Notes: a model not told the origin generated them from the sequence alone. Counted from the first letter of the stretch, positions 15,594 to 24,776 are shown. The stretch: 46,353 bases of DNA from Candidatus Fermentibacteraceae bacterium (GCA_030592635.1 JAUVIS010000003.1:1-46353), one strand, 5' to 3'. Numbers and translations: made by a program.

Positions 15594-15912
15594 GGTAACA
15601 TCCTGCGATCAACAGTCCTGCGCAGCATTCTCTCCGTCACCAGCCTTCTCTCCCAGTAATCCCCCATCCTTTCAATCTCATCTTTCAATTCGTTCGGCAG
15701 CTTCAACAGATTCAGGAACTGAGTAACTCTTGCTCTAGAAATGCCGAGTTTTCTTGCAAGTCAGCCTTCGTCAGATTGTTCAACTCCATCTCCAGTTTCA
15801 TCTCTTTTGCCTGTATTATGGGGTTCCTGAAGATCTTTTTTGACTTTGGGATGAGCTTGTTACCGATGGTTGTATTGAACCGGAAAATAGTTCGCTGGGA
15901 GACACGGTCAAG
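15590..15912 (-). pseudogene. Frameshifted helix-turn-helix gene remnant (recombinase-associated type)
   Basis: Translation of the minus strand gives RLDRVSQRTIFRFNTTIGN..., KIFRNPIIQAKEM, LNNLTKADL, then after a one-base shift near 15757-15762 LARKLGISRARVTQFLNLL, KLPNELKDEIERM, WERRLVTERML and a stop at 15590. LARKLGISRARVTQ is a clear helix-turn-helix; to my recollection proteins ending this way accompany site-specific recombinases. No start codon or Shine-Dalgarno sequence was found, and the frame break makes the gene inactive. Its 3' end contains the -35 box of brnTA. Confidence 0.6.
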
Positions 15913-15917
15913 GCGCC

Positions 15918-15950
15918 AAAGGCACCATGATTAGCTCATGGGGCCTTTTT
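15918..15950 (+). terminator. Orphan rightward terminator next to a copy of the tRNA 3' end
   Basis: AAAGGC-A-CCATGA (15918-15930) pairs with TCATGG-G-GCCTTT (15936-15948), then T's. No plus-strand gene ends here. It directly follows AGGCGCCAAAG (15911-15921), which also occurs at the 3' end of tRNA-Asn (14803-14813). Confidence 0.65.
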
Positions 15951-16011
15951 CAGTCATCTTGTTTGTATTGCAATGTGGTATGTTGCATATTTTGCGGTAT
16001 GAAAACTTCTT

Positions 16012-17436
16012 CTACAACTTCACTACCATGGTCGTAGCAATTGCTCCCGCGCATGAACCACTAATGTTGTAGCCACCCGCAGGAAGTTCATTGCCTTCAG
16101 AGTCACAACCATCCCAGAGAAAAGTATTACCACTGCTGCTGGAAATAGTCCTGACAATTCGCCCTGAAAAATCGTAGACCTCCAGTTGAGCTGGTACAAC
16201 AACTCCCTGAACGGCGATAGTTACGCTCTCAGAAAAAGGATTAGCAGAACTCTGAAGAACAAAAGGGTCAGTGTCAACAGGGGATGTACTTGATTCCTCA
16301 ACCTCGACCCAGTCGTGGTCGAACCAGCCCATGACTATCCAGTACCCGCTGACTTCTACATCTCCCTGGCTCCAGATAGCAAAAACATCACCATCATCAT
16401 TCGTAGCAGCTTCAAGACTGGCAATCTGCTGAACTTCCTCATCACTGTAGTCATAGGCTGCGTATGGTTCTTCAATGAAGTTGCCATTCTTATCTATTAT
16501 GGCAAAATAGACATAGTGATCACTCTGGAAATAAGCCAGCCACATCAGGTACAGAGTGTCTCCATCAGGTCCAGGGAGAATATTCATATACCAAGCACCA
16601 AGATTGGGCATCTCAACCTCTTTTATAACCAGTACATCACCAGTTTCAGAATCAACCTTGACTAAAGAAAGAACACTATAGGGGATTCCTTCTCTCGAAT
16701 AATAAAAGAAACACCAAAAATTGCCATCAACATCGACAGTAACAGATGTAGTCGGACGAAAGAAATCAAGTCCCTGAACCAGTTCAACAGGTGGTATCAC
16801 GATGTTACCTTCAAGATCATACTGAATGTAGGCGGGAAGAGCAAAACCGGCAAGGTAAACCACATGCACCCTGTTACCATCAACACAGATATTTGAGATA
16901 TCATCCAGGCTACCTGGAACTGTGTCTCTGAATACCTCACCAACTCCAGGCTCGAACACTGCGTAGCAGACCCCACCGGAAATCTCAAAGGAAGCATGTA
17001 TACGCCCAAGACTGTCACTGGAAGCTTCCACTCTTGGGCGACTCACATAGGAATCGGGGATCAGAAGGCTGGTGGGTACAAGTTCTGCACCAGAGCTGTC
17101 CCGAATAGTGTGCCAGGCGGGAGCCCCTTCTCTCCAGAACAAAGCAACACTATCCTCATTCACCAAACAGCTGGTGGTATAGCCTGACCATACCTGATTG
17201 GAAATCATAGTCTCCGGAAAAATAACTGTGCCGTCTGAGAGATAAACCTTGTAACCTACCCTTGTCTCCTGATTGAGATATCCCCATACCTGATGCAGCG
17301 TGTCAGTACCTGTAACTTGAATGGATTTGTGCTGCTGGCTGCTGTATGACCAAAGATCCTCAGTGATTATAGGATCGCTCCACCCTGGGGCATGGGTCAT
17401 CAGAAACAAGCCGGACAAAATCATCGACGGTAACAT
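16012..17436 (-). CDS. Secreted protein of unknown function with C-terminal sorting-like domain
   Basis: This 474-residue protein has a short signal peptide (MLPSMILSGLFLMTHA). The body is beta-rich with repeated strands such as GRIHASFEIS, NRVHVVYLAG, GNFWCFFYYS, DTLYLMWLAY and DVFAIWSQGD, suggesting a beta-propeller. From about residue 390 a FlgD/type-IX-sorting-like module follows (SSANPFSESV, LEVYDFSGRIVRTI, FLWDGCDSEGNELPAGGYNI). The start overlaps the C25 peptidase stop (TAATG) and GAGGAGG lies just upstream, so the two are translationally coupled. No catalytic motif was seen. Confidence 0.85.
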   Translation of the reverse strand: MLPSMILSGLFLMTHAPGWSDPIITEDLWSYSSQQHKSIQVTGTDTLHQVWGYLNQETRVGYKVYLSDGTVIFPETMISNQVWSGYTTSCLVNEDSVALFWREGAPAWHTIRDSSGAELVPTSLLIPDSYVSRPRVEASSDSLGRIHASFEISGGVCYAVFEPGVGEVFRDTVPGSLDDISNICVDGNRVHVVYLAGFALPAYIQYDLEGNIVIPPVELVQGLDFFRPTTSVTVDVDGNFWCFFYYSREGIPYSVLSLVKVDSETGDVLVIKEVEMPNLGAWYMNILPGPDGDTLYLMWLAYFQSDHYVYFAIIDKNGNFIEEPYAAYDYSDEEVQQIASLEAATNDDGDVFAIWSQGDVEVSGYWIVMGWFDHDWVEVEESSTSPVDTDPFVLQSSANPFSESVTIAVQGVVVPAQLEVYDFSGRIVRTISSSSGNTFLWDGCDSEGNELPAGGYNISGSCAGAIATTMVVKL

Positions 17437-20400
17437 TAATCCTCCTCCAGAACTCCTGTTCTTGCAGCGTCATGCTGACACTGGGGCCATGGAGCATAAC
17501 CCGGTATACATCTGCCAAGTTCCCAGATATGAATGTAATTGTCCATGGTTCCAAAGACAACCTCTACCCTGCCGTCATTATCAATGTCGGCTATTACAAA
17601 ACCGCCCTGAACTGATGCAGGGAGGGTGTAGGGGAAACCAAGATTAGCCAGTGGTTCACTTGAACTGGAAATTCCAAAAACTACACCCTCTCGACTGGCT
17701 GTGATTACATCCGCATGTTCAAACAAATCATGATCATCCAGTTCACCAAGTGCGGGGAAGGGGGGCTTGCCTTCACCGGCAGAAGAATATTCAAAAGGAT
17801 AATTGTCCATATGAAACCCACCCTCATCCCACGCAAAGCACTGGTTTTCAGTATTGGCGATAATTCTGTCGGGACCTGGTGTCAGTGCTTCCCAGTCAGC
17901 CACAATGCAGTATGGAACATGGTTGGAGTTAAGACCGGGGTTGCTCTGACAGCTGGCAGTTGTTGTCAGATCTCCGGGATCAAGCAGTAACGCAGGAGAA
18001 TGGGTTGAAGTTGCCTGATCTGTGGGCATTGAAATTAGCTGCCCCTGAGGCAGAGTTCCAACTGCGGGAACAGTTCTCCAGGGAACACCTGACCAGTCCC
18101 TCTCTGAAGGGAACGAATCGGCATCGTAATCATACACAAAGCACTTTGAATTCTGTTGCATGAATTCATTCCAGTGGAGATTTACAATAATCTCCAAGCT
18201 GCCGGCACCGTTCAGATCCTCAAGTAATGGCCAGCTTGAGATCGTATTTGCATTTGCCGGGATGCCTGGTAATTGGACTGTTCTAATTGGTACAAGGGCA
18301 TCATTAACTATGTCGAAGACATAGATATCCCTACCGCGGGAAAGCACTATCTCATCCCTCTGTTCAAAACCTGCCTCATCCACAAAATCAGCCAGCGCAA
18401 CAGTATGATTCCCTTGCCAGAACCATTCGCCGGAATGTGTGTAACTGCAGATCGGCTCAGTCGAAGTTCTATCAAAGATCATCAGTTCATCCCGACCATC
18501 AACGATTATCTCTGAAAGACCGTTCCCTGCCACATTCCCGGTAACAGGTATGCTCGGATAGATATCTATTCCCTGGGGGGTGTAGAAGAACGGGTAAGGA
18601 TCGGATCCCCATACAGGTGCTCCCGGGGAATCACTCCGGAAAACACATATCTGACTTTCTGTAGCAATAACAATCTCCAGATACCCATCACCATCAAAAT
18701 CAAAAAGAACCGGCGGTACTATTATGGAATGTGCCGTTTGAGTTGGCCAGCCTGATTCATTGGGATAAAAGTCCAGTATATCCAGACTCGTTGCTGCTGA
18801 ATTGTTCGACATCCACGAATCAGGAGCAAGACCGCCGGGATCTACTGCGGATGCTGTCAGAAACAATGTTCCCGGAGGTGTGAACCAAGTGTTATTCCAC
18901 CGAAACTCCAGTGTTGTTTCATCACCTGCTGAAAGCCCTGAGCATTGCGCTGTGATAATATCGGGGATACTGTTGCCATCTGTCACCTCCATAGTAACCA
19001 CAAAGGGACCTGCGTCCTGCCAGCCTGCATTCCTGACAGTTACATAAATGACTGCCTGTCTTGATCCATTATTACTTATTGTGGGATAACTGTTTGTCTC
19101 AATGTCTGCAGAACTGATGATCAGATCGCAGCAGTTCCGGAACTTCATTCTGTCACCAATGTCTGCTGCAGGGTCTCCCAGCAGGTTAAACTGGGCTAAT
19201 CCCCTCAGTCCATAATTGGTGGATGTGAAAACATCAAGATGTTGAAGTCTCGCTGAAAGAATGGCATCTCCCATTCTTGTAATACCTCTTTCAAATACGG
19301 CAGTCAGTATCCCCTTTCCATAGTATTTGTAGATGTAAATGTATGAGGAGTTAGATCCGGCGAACACACCAATGGCTCCACACTCTGTGTGCTTTATGAA
19401 ATCTTCCGCAAGACAGTCAGTGGAAAAATCGTATGGAGGTGAAGCATTGTTATCGTAGCACAGGCACTGCCAGGTATTTATGCTCTCATGCTCAACTGCG
19501 GTGTGATTGAATGTTCCAGCAGTACAGCACAACATAAGTACAAATGGTGTCCAGTGATCCGGGTCAGGAGTAAGTGCCAGTACATCAAGGTTATTAAATG
19601 TAGAGTCCGGTACACCAAAGTTTTCTTCCTGCCAGTTCAGACCTGCTGAAAACATGTGGAAATCTCCATGATCGGAATAGAACGCGATCTGCGACCCTCG
19701 TTCAAATACGGTGTTGCAGGCATTCACCCAGTCTGCACTGGTCATGCTGCTGCCATCCGGATTTGGAGGATCAGTGTTGAATGTGTTCTCGCCGTCACCG
19801 CAGTAATAATTATCCCACTCATAACCCATCCATGTGCGGAGGGAGTCGATCCAGCCAGCTGAAGGTTTCCAATCGTCGTATGTAAATGCACCACTGTGAT
19901 CTGTACCGGCAAGCCGTGTGATTCGCCTGCGGTTAATCAGATTTCCCGGGTAGGGAGGTACTGCCTCTGACTCATATGACTCAATCAGATTGAACATGTT
20001 CTGGAGAGTCTCGATCTCTGTTACCGGGAGTCTGCCGACTATCATGTCTGGGAGACCGGAGATAACCTCTCTCGGTTCGTCGAAAAGAACAAACCACTCG
20101 TCGTTGCCGTACCCGTAATGTGAAAGGTATTCCATTGTAGGCAGGCAGTAGGTGTATGTGGTACAGCCTGGATCATCATGATCACCAATCAGAAGAAGGT
20201 AAGTTGGTCTGTCACCCGGACTACCCCAACTCCAGAGAGCTTCCGTGTAGTCTCGAATGATATCGGGACTTATAAAATAGTAATCAGAAGTTCCGTACCC
20301 CTCTATAATATCTGCAATATTTGCTATCAGTACATCGAAGCCGTTCAGAGAAGCCCGGTACGCTGCGAAATCGTCTACAAAGGTTCCATCAAGCCCCGGA

Positions 20401-21191
20401 GCGACAATTATCACATAGTCCGGTACAAAGGGTGGCGGATCCAGAGTGTCCTCGTGCCTGAACACACTTCCTGCGGGTAGCCCCATTGGAATCGGATCCG
20501 GGTCGGGTTCATACCCGATCAGCCTGTCATCAATGATCTGATCGTAATAGCCAAGCCCAGCCTGGTTCCAGACCGGATCTGTACCCTGGAAATTGACTTT
20601 TACTTCAATATCACTCCACACCCTCAACCTGTTTTCAGAAGCAAGGAACTGAACCGGGTACACATCAACTATCGCAACCCGCTGATCACGGAGTCTGAAC
20701 TCTCCTGATATTTCAGCGGTTACAGAAGGATACCATTCTAAAGAGGAATATGCTGCTGGATTCTTCTCGAAGAATTCATCTATGTATGTGATTCCCTGCT
20801 CATGAACCAGACTGTCATAAGGAGCCGGGCAGACTGGAAGACATGCAATCGTTTCTTCACAGGATGCGGAAAAAGAAAGATCAAGATCAACTCCATCAGG
20901 CACCGCGACGAAACAGGTTACAAACGGTACTTCAGGATAACCTGTTACATCCATGGGTACCGTTCCAGGACTTTGATTAAATCTGAGATATTGGGTACTG
21001 TCATGTGTCAGTGTCTCGGACAGAAGACCTTGCAGTTCAACATCAAAGGAGATGTAATCCGGTGCGGTTATCCCGTGTCTGACCAATGGAGAAGCCCCGG
21101 AAGGGCAGCCTGCATTAAATTCAAGCCAGTCGGCATAACACAATCCTGCAAACACCAGCAGAACTATCAGGAGCAATCCGAACTTCCTCAT
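17436..21191 (-). CDS. Secreted C25 (gingipain-like) cysteine peptidase with FG-GAP/VCBS-type repeats
   Basis: This 1251-residue protein has a signal peptide (MRKFGLLLIVLLVFAGLCYA), an N-terminal prodomain-like region, and a C25 catalytic domain (about 260-670) starting at DYVIIVAPGLDGTFVDDFAAY. The catalytic His lies in FYSDHGD (about 505) and the Cys in LMLCCTAGTF (about 554); VGRLPVTEIETL is also family-typical. A CARDB-like beta domain (about 685-800) precedes FG-GAP-like repeats (PPVLFDFDGDGYLEIVIATE, FVIADIDNDGRVEVVFGTMD). In known families C25 enzymes digest protein outside the cell. It ends without the sorting-like module seen on its operon partner. A strong promoter and AAGGGAG precede it. 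Confidence 0.92.
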   Translation of the reverse strand: MRKFGLLLIVLLVFAGLCYADWLEFNAGCPSGASPLVRHGITAPDYISFDVELQGLLSETLTHDSTQYLRFNQSPGTVPMDVTGYPEVPFVTCFVAVPDGVDLDLSFSASCEETIACLPVCPAPYDSLVHEQGITYIDEFFEKNPAAYSSLEWYPSVTAEISGEFRLRDQRVAIVDVYPVQFLASENRLRVWSDIEVKVNFQGTDPVWNQAGLGYYDQIIDDRLIGYEPDPDPIPMGLPAGSVFRHEDTLDPPPFVPDYVIIVAPGLDGTFVDDFAAYRASLNGFDVLIANIADIIEGYGTSDYYFISPDIIRDYTEALWSWGSPGDRPTYLLLIGDHDDPGCTTYTYCLPTMEYLSHYGYGNDEWFVLFDEPREVISGLPDMIVGRLPVTEIETLQNMFNLIESYESEAVPPYPGNLINRRRITRLAGTDHSGAFTYDDWKPSAGWIDSLRTWMGYEWDNYYCGDGENTFNTDPPNPDGSSMTSADWVNACNTVFERGSQIAFYSDHGDFHMFSAGLNWQEENFGVPDSTFNNLDVLALTPDPDHWTPFVLMLCCTAGTFNHTAVEHESINTWQCLCYDNNASPPYDFSTDCLAEDFIKHTECGAIGVFAGSNSSYIYIYKYYGKGILTAVFERGITRMGDAILSARLQHLDVFTSTNYGLRGLAQFNLLGDPAADIGDRMKFRNCCDLIISSADIETNSYPTISNNGSRQAVIYVTVRNAGWQDAGPFVVTMEVTDGNSIPDIITAQCSGLSAGDETTLEFRWNNTWFTPPGTLFLTASAVDPGGLAPDSWMSNNSAATSLDILDFYPNESGWPTQTAHSIIVPPVLFDFDGDGYLEIVIATESQICVFRSDSPGAPVWGSDPYPFFYTPQGIDIYPSIPVTGNVAGNGLSEIIVDGRDELMIFDRTSTEPICSYTHSGEWFWQGNHTVALADFVDEAGFEQRDEIVLSRGRDIYVFDIVNDALVPIRTVQLPGIPANANTISSWPLLEDLNGAGSLEIIVNLHWNEFMQQNSKCFVYDYDADSFPSERDWSGVPWRTVPAVGTLPQGQLISMPTDQATSTHSPALLLDPGDLTTTASCQSNPGLNSNHVPYCIVADWEALTPGPDRIIANTENQCFAWDEGGFHMDNYPFEYSSAGEGKPPFPALGELDDHDLFEHADVITASREGVVFGISSSSEPLANLGFPYTLPASVQGGFVIADIDNDGRVEVVFGTMDNYIHIWELGRCIPGYAPWPQCQHDAARTGVLEED

Positions 21192-21212
21192 GATATTTCT
21201 CCCTTTGATCTG

Positions 21213-21241
21213 ATTCTACCACAAACTAACTTCTCTCTCAA
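21213..21241 (-). promoter_or_regulatory. Promoter of the C25 peptidase operon
   Basis: On the minus strand TTGAGA (21236-21241), a 17-nt spacer and TAGAAT (21213-21218), about 20 nt before the ATG at 21191. Confidence 0.75.
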
Positions 21242-21327
21242 GACCCGTCAGCAGTAGTAACCTCCACTTTCAACCAAAATACAAGGGGGTTACTTCTGTG
21301 TACCAATGATGACAATAAGGCAAGAAG

Positions 21328-21560
21328 TTAAAAGTTCTCTTTTCTTGTCCTCAATGCTCTCTCTGTTACTAATTTCCTCCCCCGGTAATCCCACATTGCT
21401 TCAATCTCTTCCCTAAGTTCCTCCGGAAGTCTCAGTTTGCCTGTATGATGGGGTTCCTGAAATACTCTGTGAAGCCGATGTGAACAAAAGGATGTTGTCA
21501 GCTGGACTGTGTCGGTCATATTATTGACCGAAGAAACTTCAGCGAGTATTGTTGCTTTCG
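21328..21560 (-). pseudogene. Second helix-turn-helix gene remnant, internally deleted
   Basis: The minus strand encodes FRNPIIQA in one frame and, after an apparent deletion near 21440, KLRLPEELREEIEAM, then DYRGRKLVTERALRTRKENF and a stop. Both pieces match the remnant at 15590-15912 (FRNPIIQA, KLPNELKDEIERM, RRLVTERML), but the helix-turn-helix core is missing. The open frame running on to 21894 crosses into rsmH on the other strand and is not a real gene. From 21242 to 21327 and from 21561 to 21648 I see nothing else. Confidence 0.5.
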
Positions 21561-21648
21561 GGCAGGAGACGGGTAATGTCAGGGAGGGAAGGAAACGCTG
21601 TGAGTAATATTTGTGAAACACTTGAAAGCCGGTTTCCTGTAATTCTCT

Positions 21649-22686
21649 ATGACTGAGAAACCGGTAAAACATACACGCCGGGTTCGCTATGCCGGAACCC
21701 ATCCCCGGAAATTCAGCGAGAAATACAAAGAACTTGATCCGGAAAAGTATCCGGGTGATGTGAAAAAAGTTAAAGAGCGGGGACAAACCCCGGCCGGGAT
21801 GCATCTGCCGATCTGTGTACATGAGATTTGTGAAGCTCTTAAACTGAAACAGGGTATGAGCGGAATAGACTGTACTCTCGGATACGGCGGACACAGCAGT
21901 AAAATACTGCCGCGTATCCTGCCTGGTGGCTTACTGATCGGGATTGATATTGATTCCACTGAGCTGGCAAAAACTGAGAAACGCATTCGTAATCATGGAT
22001 ACGATGAATCCATGTTTTTCACTCGGCACATGAATTTCTCACAGATAAGAGACTGTCTTGATGTGCGCCCTGAAGGATTTGATTTCATACTTGCGGATCT
22101 GGGTGTATCTTCAATGCAACTGGATACTCCCGGCAGAGGATTCTCTTTCAAGAACTCCGCTCCGCTGGATTTGCGGCTTGATAACTCTTCAGGAAAGACT
22201 GCGGCTCAATTGATCCTTCGCGTTACAGAGGATTCTCTTACAGATCTTTTAGCGGAAAACGCGGATGAGCCATACGCGGAGCTTCTTGGCAGGGCCATAC
22301 TCTCGAAAAAAATGGAATGTCAGACAACCACTGGTCTTGCGTCTGTCATTACCGGGATACTGCAGAGTAAAGGGCTTGAACCCGCAGAATGCAAACCGTC
22401 AATTCAGCGGGTATTTCAGGCACTTCGCATAGAAGTAAACAATGAATTTGAAGCTCTCGATCAACTGCTTCATTCGATTCCGGAATGCCTGAAAAGCGGC
22501 GGCAGAGTCGCAATTCTTTCATTTCACTCAGGTGAAGATCGCCGTGTAAAGAAAAGCTTCAAGGGATTTGTCGAACAGGGAATTTATTCTGAATGCGTGC
22601 GCCGCCCGGTTCGTCCCTCTTTTCAGGAAAAATACGACAATCCGCGTTCATCCAGCGCAAAACTGCGCTGGGCTGTAAGAAAATAG
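21649..22686 (+). CDS. rsmH: 16S rRNA (cytosine-N4)-methyltransferase RsmH (N-extended form)
   Basis: RsmH methylates N4 of C1402 in 16S rRNA. This 345-residue protein has the SAM-binding motif IDCTLGYGGHSSKIL (about 73-87), FDFILADLGVSSMQLDTPGRGFSF and the C-terminal RVAILSFHSGEDRRVKKSF...NPRSSSAKLRWAVR. It carries about 45 extra N-terminal residues (TRRVRYAGTHPRKFSEKYKEL...GQTPAGMH) not found in the E. coli form; this longer type exists in other bacteria. It is not next to mraZ or ftsI, so it is outside the usual dcw cluster. No clear Shine-Dalgarno sequence precedes the ATG. Confidence 0.93.
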   Translation: MTEKPVKHTRRVRYAGTHPRKFSEKYKELDPEKYPGDVKKVKERGQTPAGMHLPICVHEICEALKLKQGMSGIDCTLGYGGHSSKILPRILPGGLLIGIDIDSTELAKTEKRIRNHGYDESMFFTRHMNFSQIRDCLDVRPEGFDFILADLGVSSMQLDTPGRGFSFKNSAPLDLRLDNSSGKTAAQLILRVTEDSLTDLLAENADEPYAELLGRAILSKKMECQTTTGLASVITGILQSKGLEPAECKPSIQRVFQALRIEVNNEFEALDQLLHSIPECLKSGGRVAILSFHSGEDRRVKKSFKGFVEQGIYSECVRRPVRPSFQEKYDNPRSSSAKLRWAVRK

Positions 22687-22762
22687 CATATTCGTTTGCT
22701 GGAAGACCCGCACGGGACATCGGGTATTGCATTCACAGTTCACAACTGAAGGCCGTGTGGCC

Positions 22763-22791
22763 TTGCCATCGGCGCTAATGCTTTTAATATT
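22763..22791 (+). promoter_or_regulatory. Candidate promoter of the PAS protein gene
   Basis: TTGCCA (22763-22768), a 17-nt spacer and AATATT (22786-22791). A small hairpin AAGGCC-GTGT-GGCCTT (22749-22764) touches the -35. Support is modest. Confidence 0.35.
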
Positions 22792-22829
22792 AGGGGAGAG
22801 ATTTCCGGAGGGGTCTGGAAAGGCTGGTT

Positions 22830-23615
22830 GTGTTTAAAAATATCCCGGATTCTTTTACGGAAACTGTTCTCTGCTCTATTTCAGAGCCTGCTTTAATCTT
22901 TGACAGCGATATCAGGGTGATCTGGGCAAATCCTTCTGCCGAATTGTTCTTCGGCCACAGTTCGGAATTTATGGCCGAAAAGAAATGCATGGAGCTTTTC
23001 GGAGGCGTACTGGAATGCTTCGATAACTGCCCTGTAAAAAAAGCCTTGACAACCGGAACAGATGAAGTGCTTGTGGTTGACGGTGTGGTTTGCCCGCACA
23101 AACTCATAGAGGCTATTCCGTACAGCAGAGGCCGGGAAACACTTATTCTGGCAATCGTTCACTCAGTACCGGAGGTGGACAGAAACAAAGCCCTTCGAAG
23201 GGATTTTGCCGCAAGGATGAACCTCTCAGTAACCCTGGAAGAAGCAGCGCCGGATATAGTTAACGCAATAAAGAGTCTCACTTCAGTACCAACCTGCGGC
23301 ATCTATGTAAAGCAGAATGACCAGTTTGATCTGCTTTACGGCGGAGGAGTTCCCAATGCCATTCCCTGCCGTTCCTCTGAATTTGACTTCAGCTCTCCCC
23401 TCTACCTGCCATCCGACAGGCTTCCCTTCACCTCTGACGATGAATTCCCCGATGGCGCTGCCATTGTTCCTGTTGCCGCTCCGGGCGGAGAAACCGGCGT
23501 CCTGCTTTTAGCCGGCAGAGGAACCATGAGTACAACAGCCAGAAACAGGCTGGAAATGATAGCCAGTGTACTCGGAAGCTGTATTATCAGACTTACTTCC
23601 GCGCCGGCATCGTAG
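22830..23615 (+). CDS. PAS-domain protein with a GAF-like C-terminal part
   Basis: In this 261-residue cytoplasmic protein residues about 8-110 form a PAS domain (LCSISEPALIFDSDIRVIWANPSAELFFGHSSEFM...), with several cysteines (CMELFGGVLECFDNCPVKKAL, VVCPHKL) that could bind a cofactor or metal. The rest (LEEAAPDIVNAIKSLTSVPTCGIYVKQNDQFDLLYGGG..., ATARNRLEMIASVLGSCI) looks like a GAF fold. No output domain is present, so it may be a sensor subunit or a single-domain signalling adaptor. GTG start. The 3' end overlaps the convergent MFS gene by 23 nt. Confidence 0.7.
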   Translation: MFKNIPDSFTETVLCSISEPALIFDSDIRVIWANPSAELFFGHSSEFMAEKKCMELFGGVLECFDNCPVKKALTTGTDEVLVVDGVVCPHKLIEAIPYSRGRETLILAIVHSVPEVDRNKALRRDFAARMNLSVTLEEAAPDIVNAIKSLTSVPTCGIYVKQNDQFDLLYGGGVPNAIPCRSSEFDFSSPLYLPSDRLPFTSDDEFPDGAAIVPVAAPGGETGVLLLAGRGTMSTTARNRLEMIASVLGSCIIRLTSAPAS

Positions 23616-24750
23616 ACACTGTAAAAAAAGTTATCACGGCGACAAAACCTGCCATGGCAAAGACAGCCCATGGCCCGACCTTTACCCAGAGAACCCCGCC
23701 AAGCACAGGCACAGCCATTGATACTATGTGATCAATTGTTCCTCCCAGACCGATAGTGGGAACCATTTCAGAATCCTTCCTGATTATTCCGGACAGGTAT
23801 GTGGTTCTGGCCATGGACAGACTGAAAAGAAGCTCATCAAGAACGAAGAAACAGTAAAGAAGCGCAAGAGCAGTGCCGGGACCTGCCAGACTGGGAACCA
23901 CAGCATACGCGGCACTGAGTAACGCAATTAATGCCGCGTCAGCCATAAGGATGGTTCTTTCACCAAGCCTGTCAATAAGTTTACCGAACACCGGTTTTAG
24001 AAATATTCCGATAAGAGCGCTTGCCCCCATGGCAAGAGCAAGCTGCGGAGCCTTCTGGCCATAGACAGATACCAGAAGCCAGGGCGCGAATGTCAGAAAT
24101 ATCTGCTTTCTGGCACCGAAGAGCATGCACAACGCATAAAACAACCGGTATTTTTTTCTAAAAACAAATCTTCTGGCCGTGGCTCGCCCTGCTTCACCAA
24201 TGGAAGACGGAAGACTCATGGATATCAATATCCCGGGAACCAGAAGAACTGCTCCGACGATCCAGGTAATTTTGTAATCCGTCTTCAACTGACTCATCAG
24301 AAACCAGACAACTGCCGTGCCCAGTATTAAGCCGATTGACCTGTAAGCCCCGACCCGGCCAAGCACCCAGCCTCTTTTACCTGAACCGGCAAGCTCGATT
24401 GCCGTACTGTCTCTGAGAGGAATGAAAGCGTGCATGGCGGACGACCATACTACCATGATAAGAACAAATCGGAAGAGTGAATCGGCGAAGAAGGCAAACC
24501 CGAGAAATGCAGCGACTCCCACCACGAAAACCATGGTTACAGCTTTCCTCCGTTGAACCCTCACAAGGAATCCGGCGATGAACACCAGGAGGAATCCGGG
24601 AAGCTCTCTGGGAACTTCCAGGGCTCCGCGCACTTCACCGTCGATACCCAGCTCATTGCTGAGATAGTCAGGCATCACACTCATAAAAACTGTACTTGCC
24701 GCACCGAGTAGAATGACTGTTGCAAGCAATTTCACAAGTGGTGTTTTCAT
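23593..24750 (-). CDS. Major facilitator superfamily transporter
   Basis: This 385-residue protein has about 12 hydrophobic segments. The first half ends its TM2-TM3 loop with FLVRVQRRKAV, and the second half has KPVFGKLIDRLGERTILMADA, the MFS loop motif (G-x-x-x-D/E-R). The central loop after TM6 is basic (EAGRATARRFVFRKKYRL). The substrate is unknown. I start at ATG 24750 (MKTPLVKLLATVILL), preceded by GGGGGGAG, rather than at the 24861 frame opening, which lies upstream of the promoter. Confidence 0.85.
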   Translation of the reverse strand: MKTPLVKLLATVILLGAASTVFMSVMPDYLSNELGIDGEVRGALEVPRELPGFLLVFIAGFLVRVQRRKAVTMVFVVGVAAFLGFAFFADSLFRFVLIMVVWSSAMHAFIPLRDSTAIELAGSGKRGWVLGRVGAYRSIGLILGTAVVWFLMSQLKTDYKITWIVGAVLLVPGILISMSLPSSIGEAGRATARRFVFRKKYRLFYALCMLFGARKQIFLTFAPWLLVSVYGQKAPQLALAMGASALIGIFLKPVFGKLIDRLGERTILMADAALIALLSAAYAVVPSLAGPGTALALLYCFFVLDELLFSLSMARTTYLSGIIRKDSEMVPTIGLGGTIDHIVSMAVPVLGGVLWVKVGPWAVFAMAGFVAVITFFTVSTMPARK

Positions 24751-24776
24751 TCGACTTCTCCCCCCTTGAATCACGG

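Noticed and set aside
21328-21894. 188-codon minus-strand frame as an intact gene
   Set aside because: Only its last part matches the helix-turn-helix remnant; the rest is antisense to rsmH.
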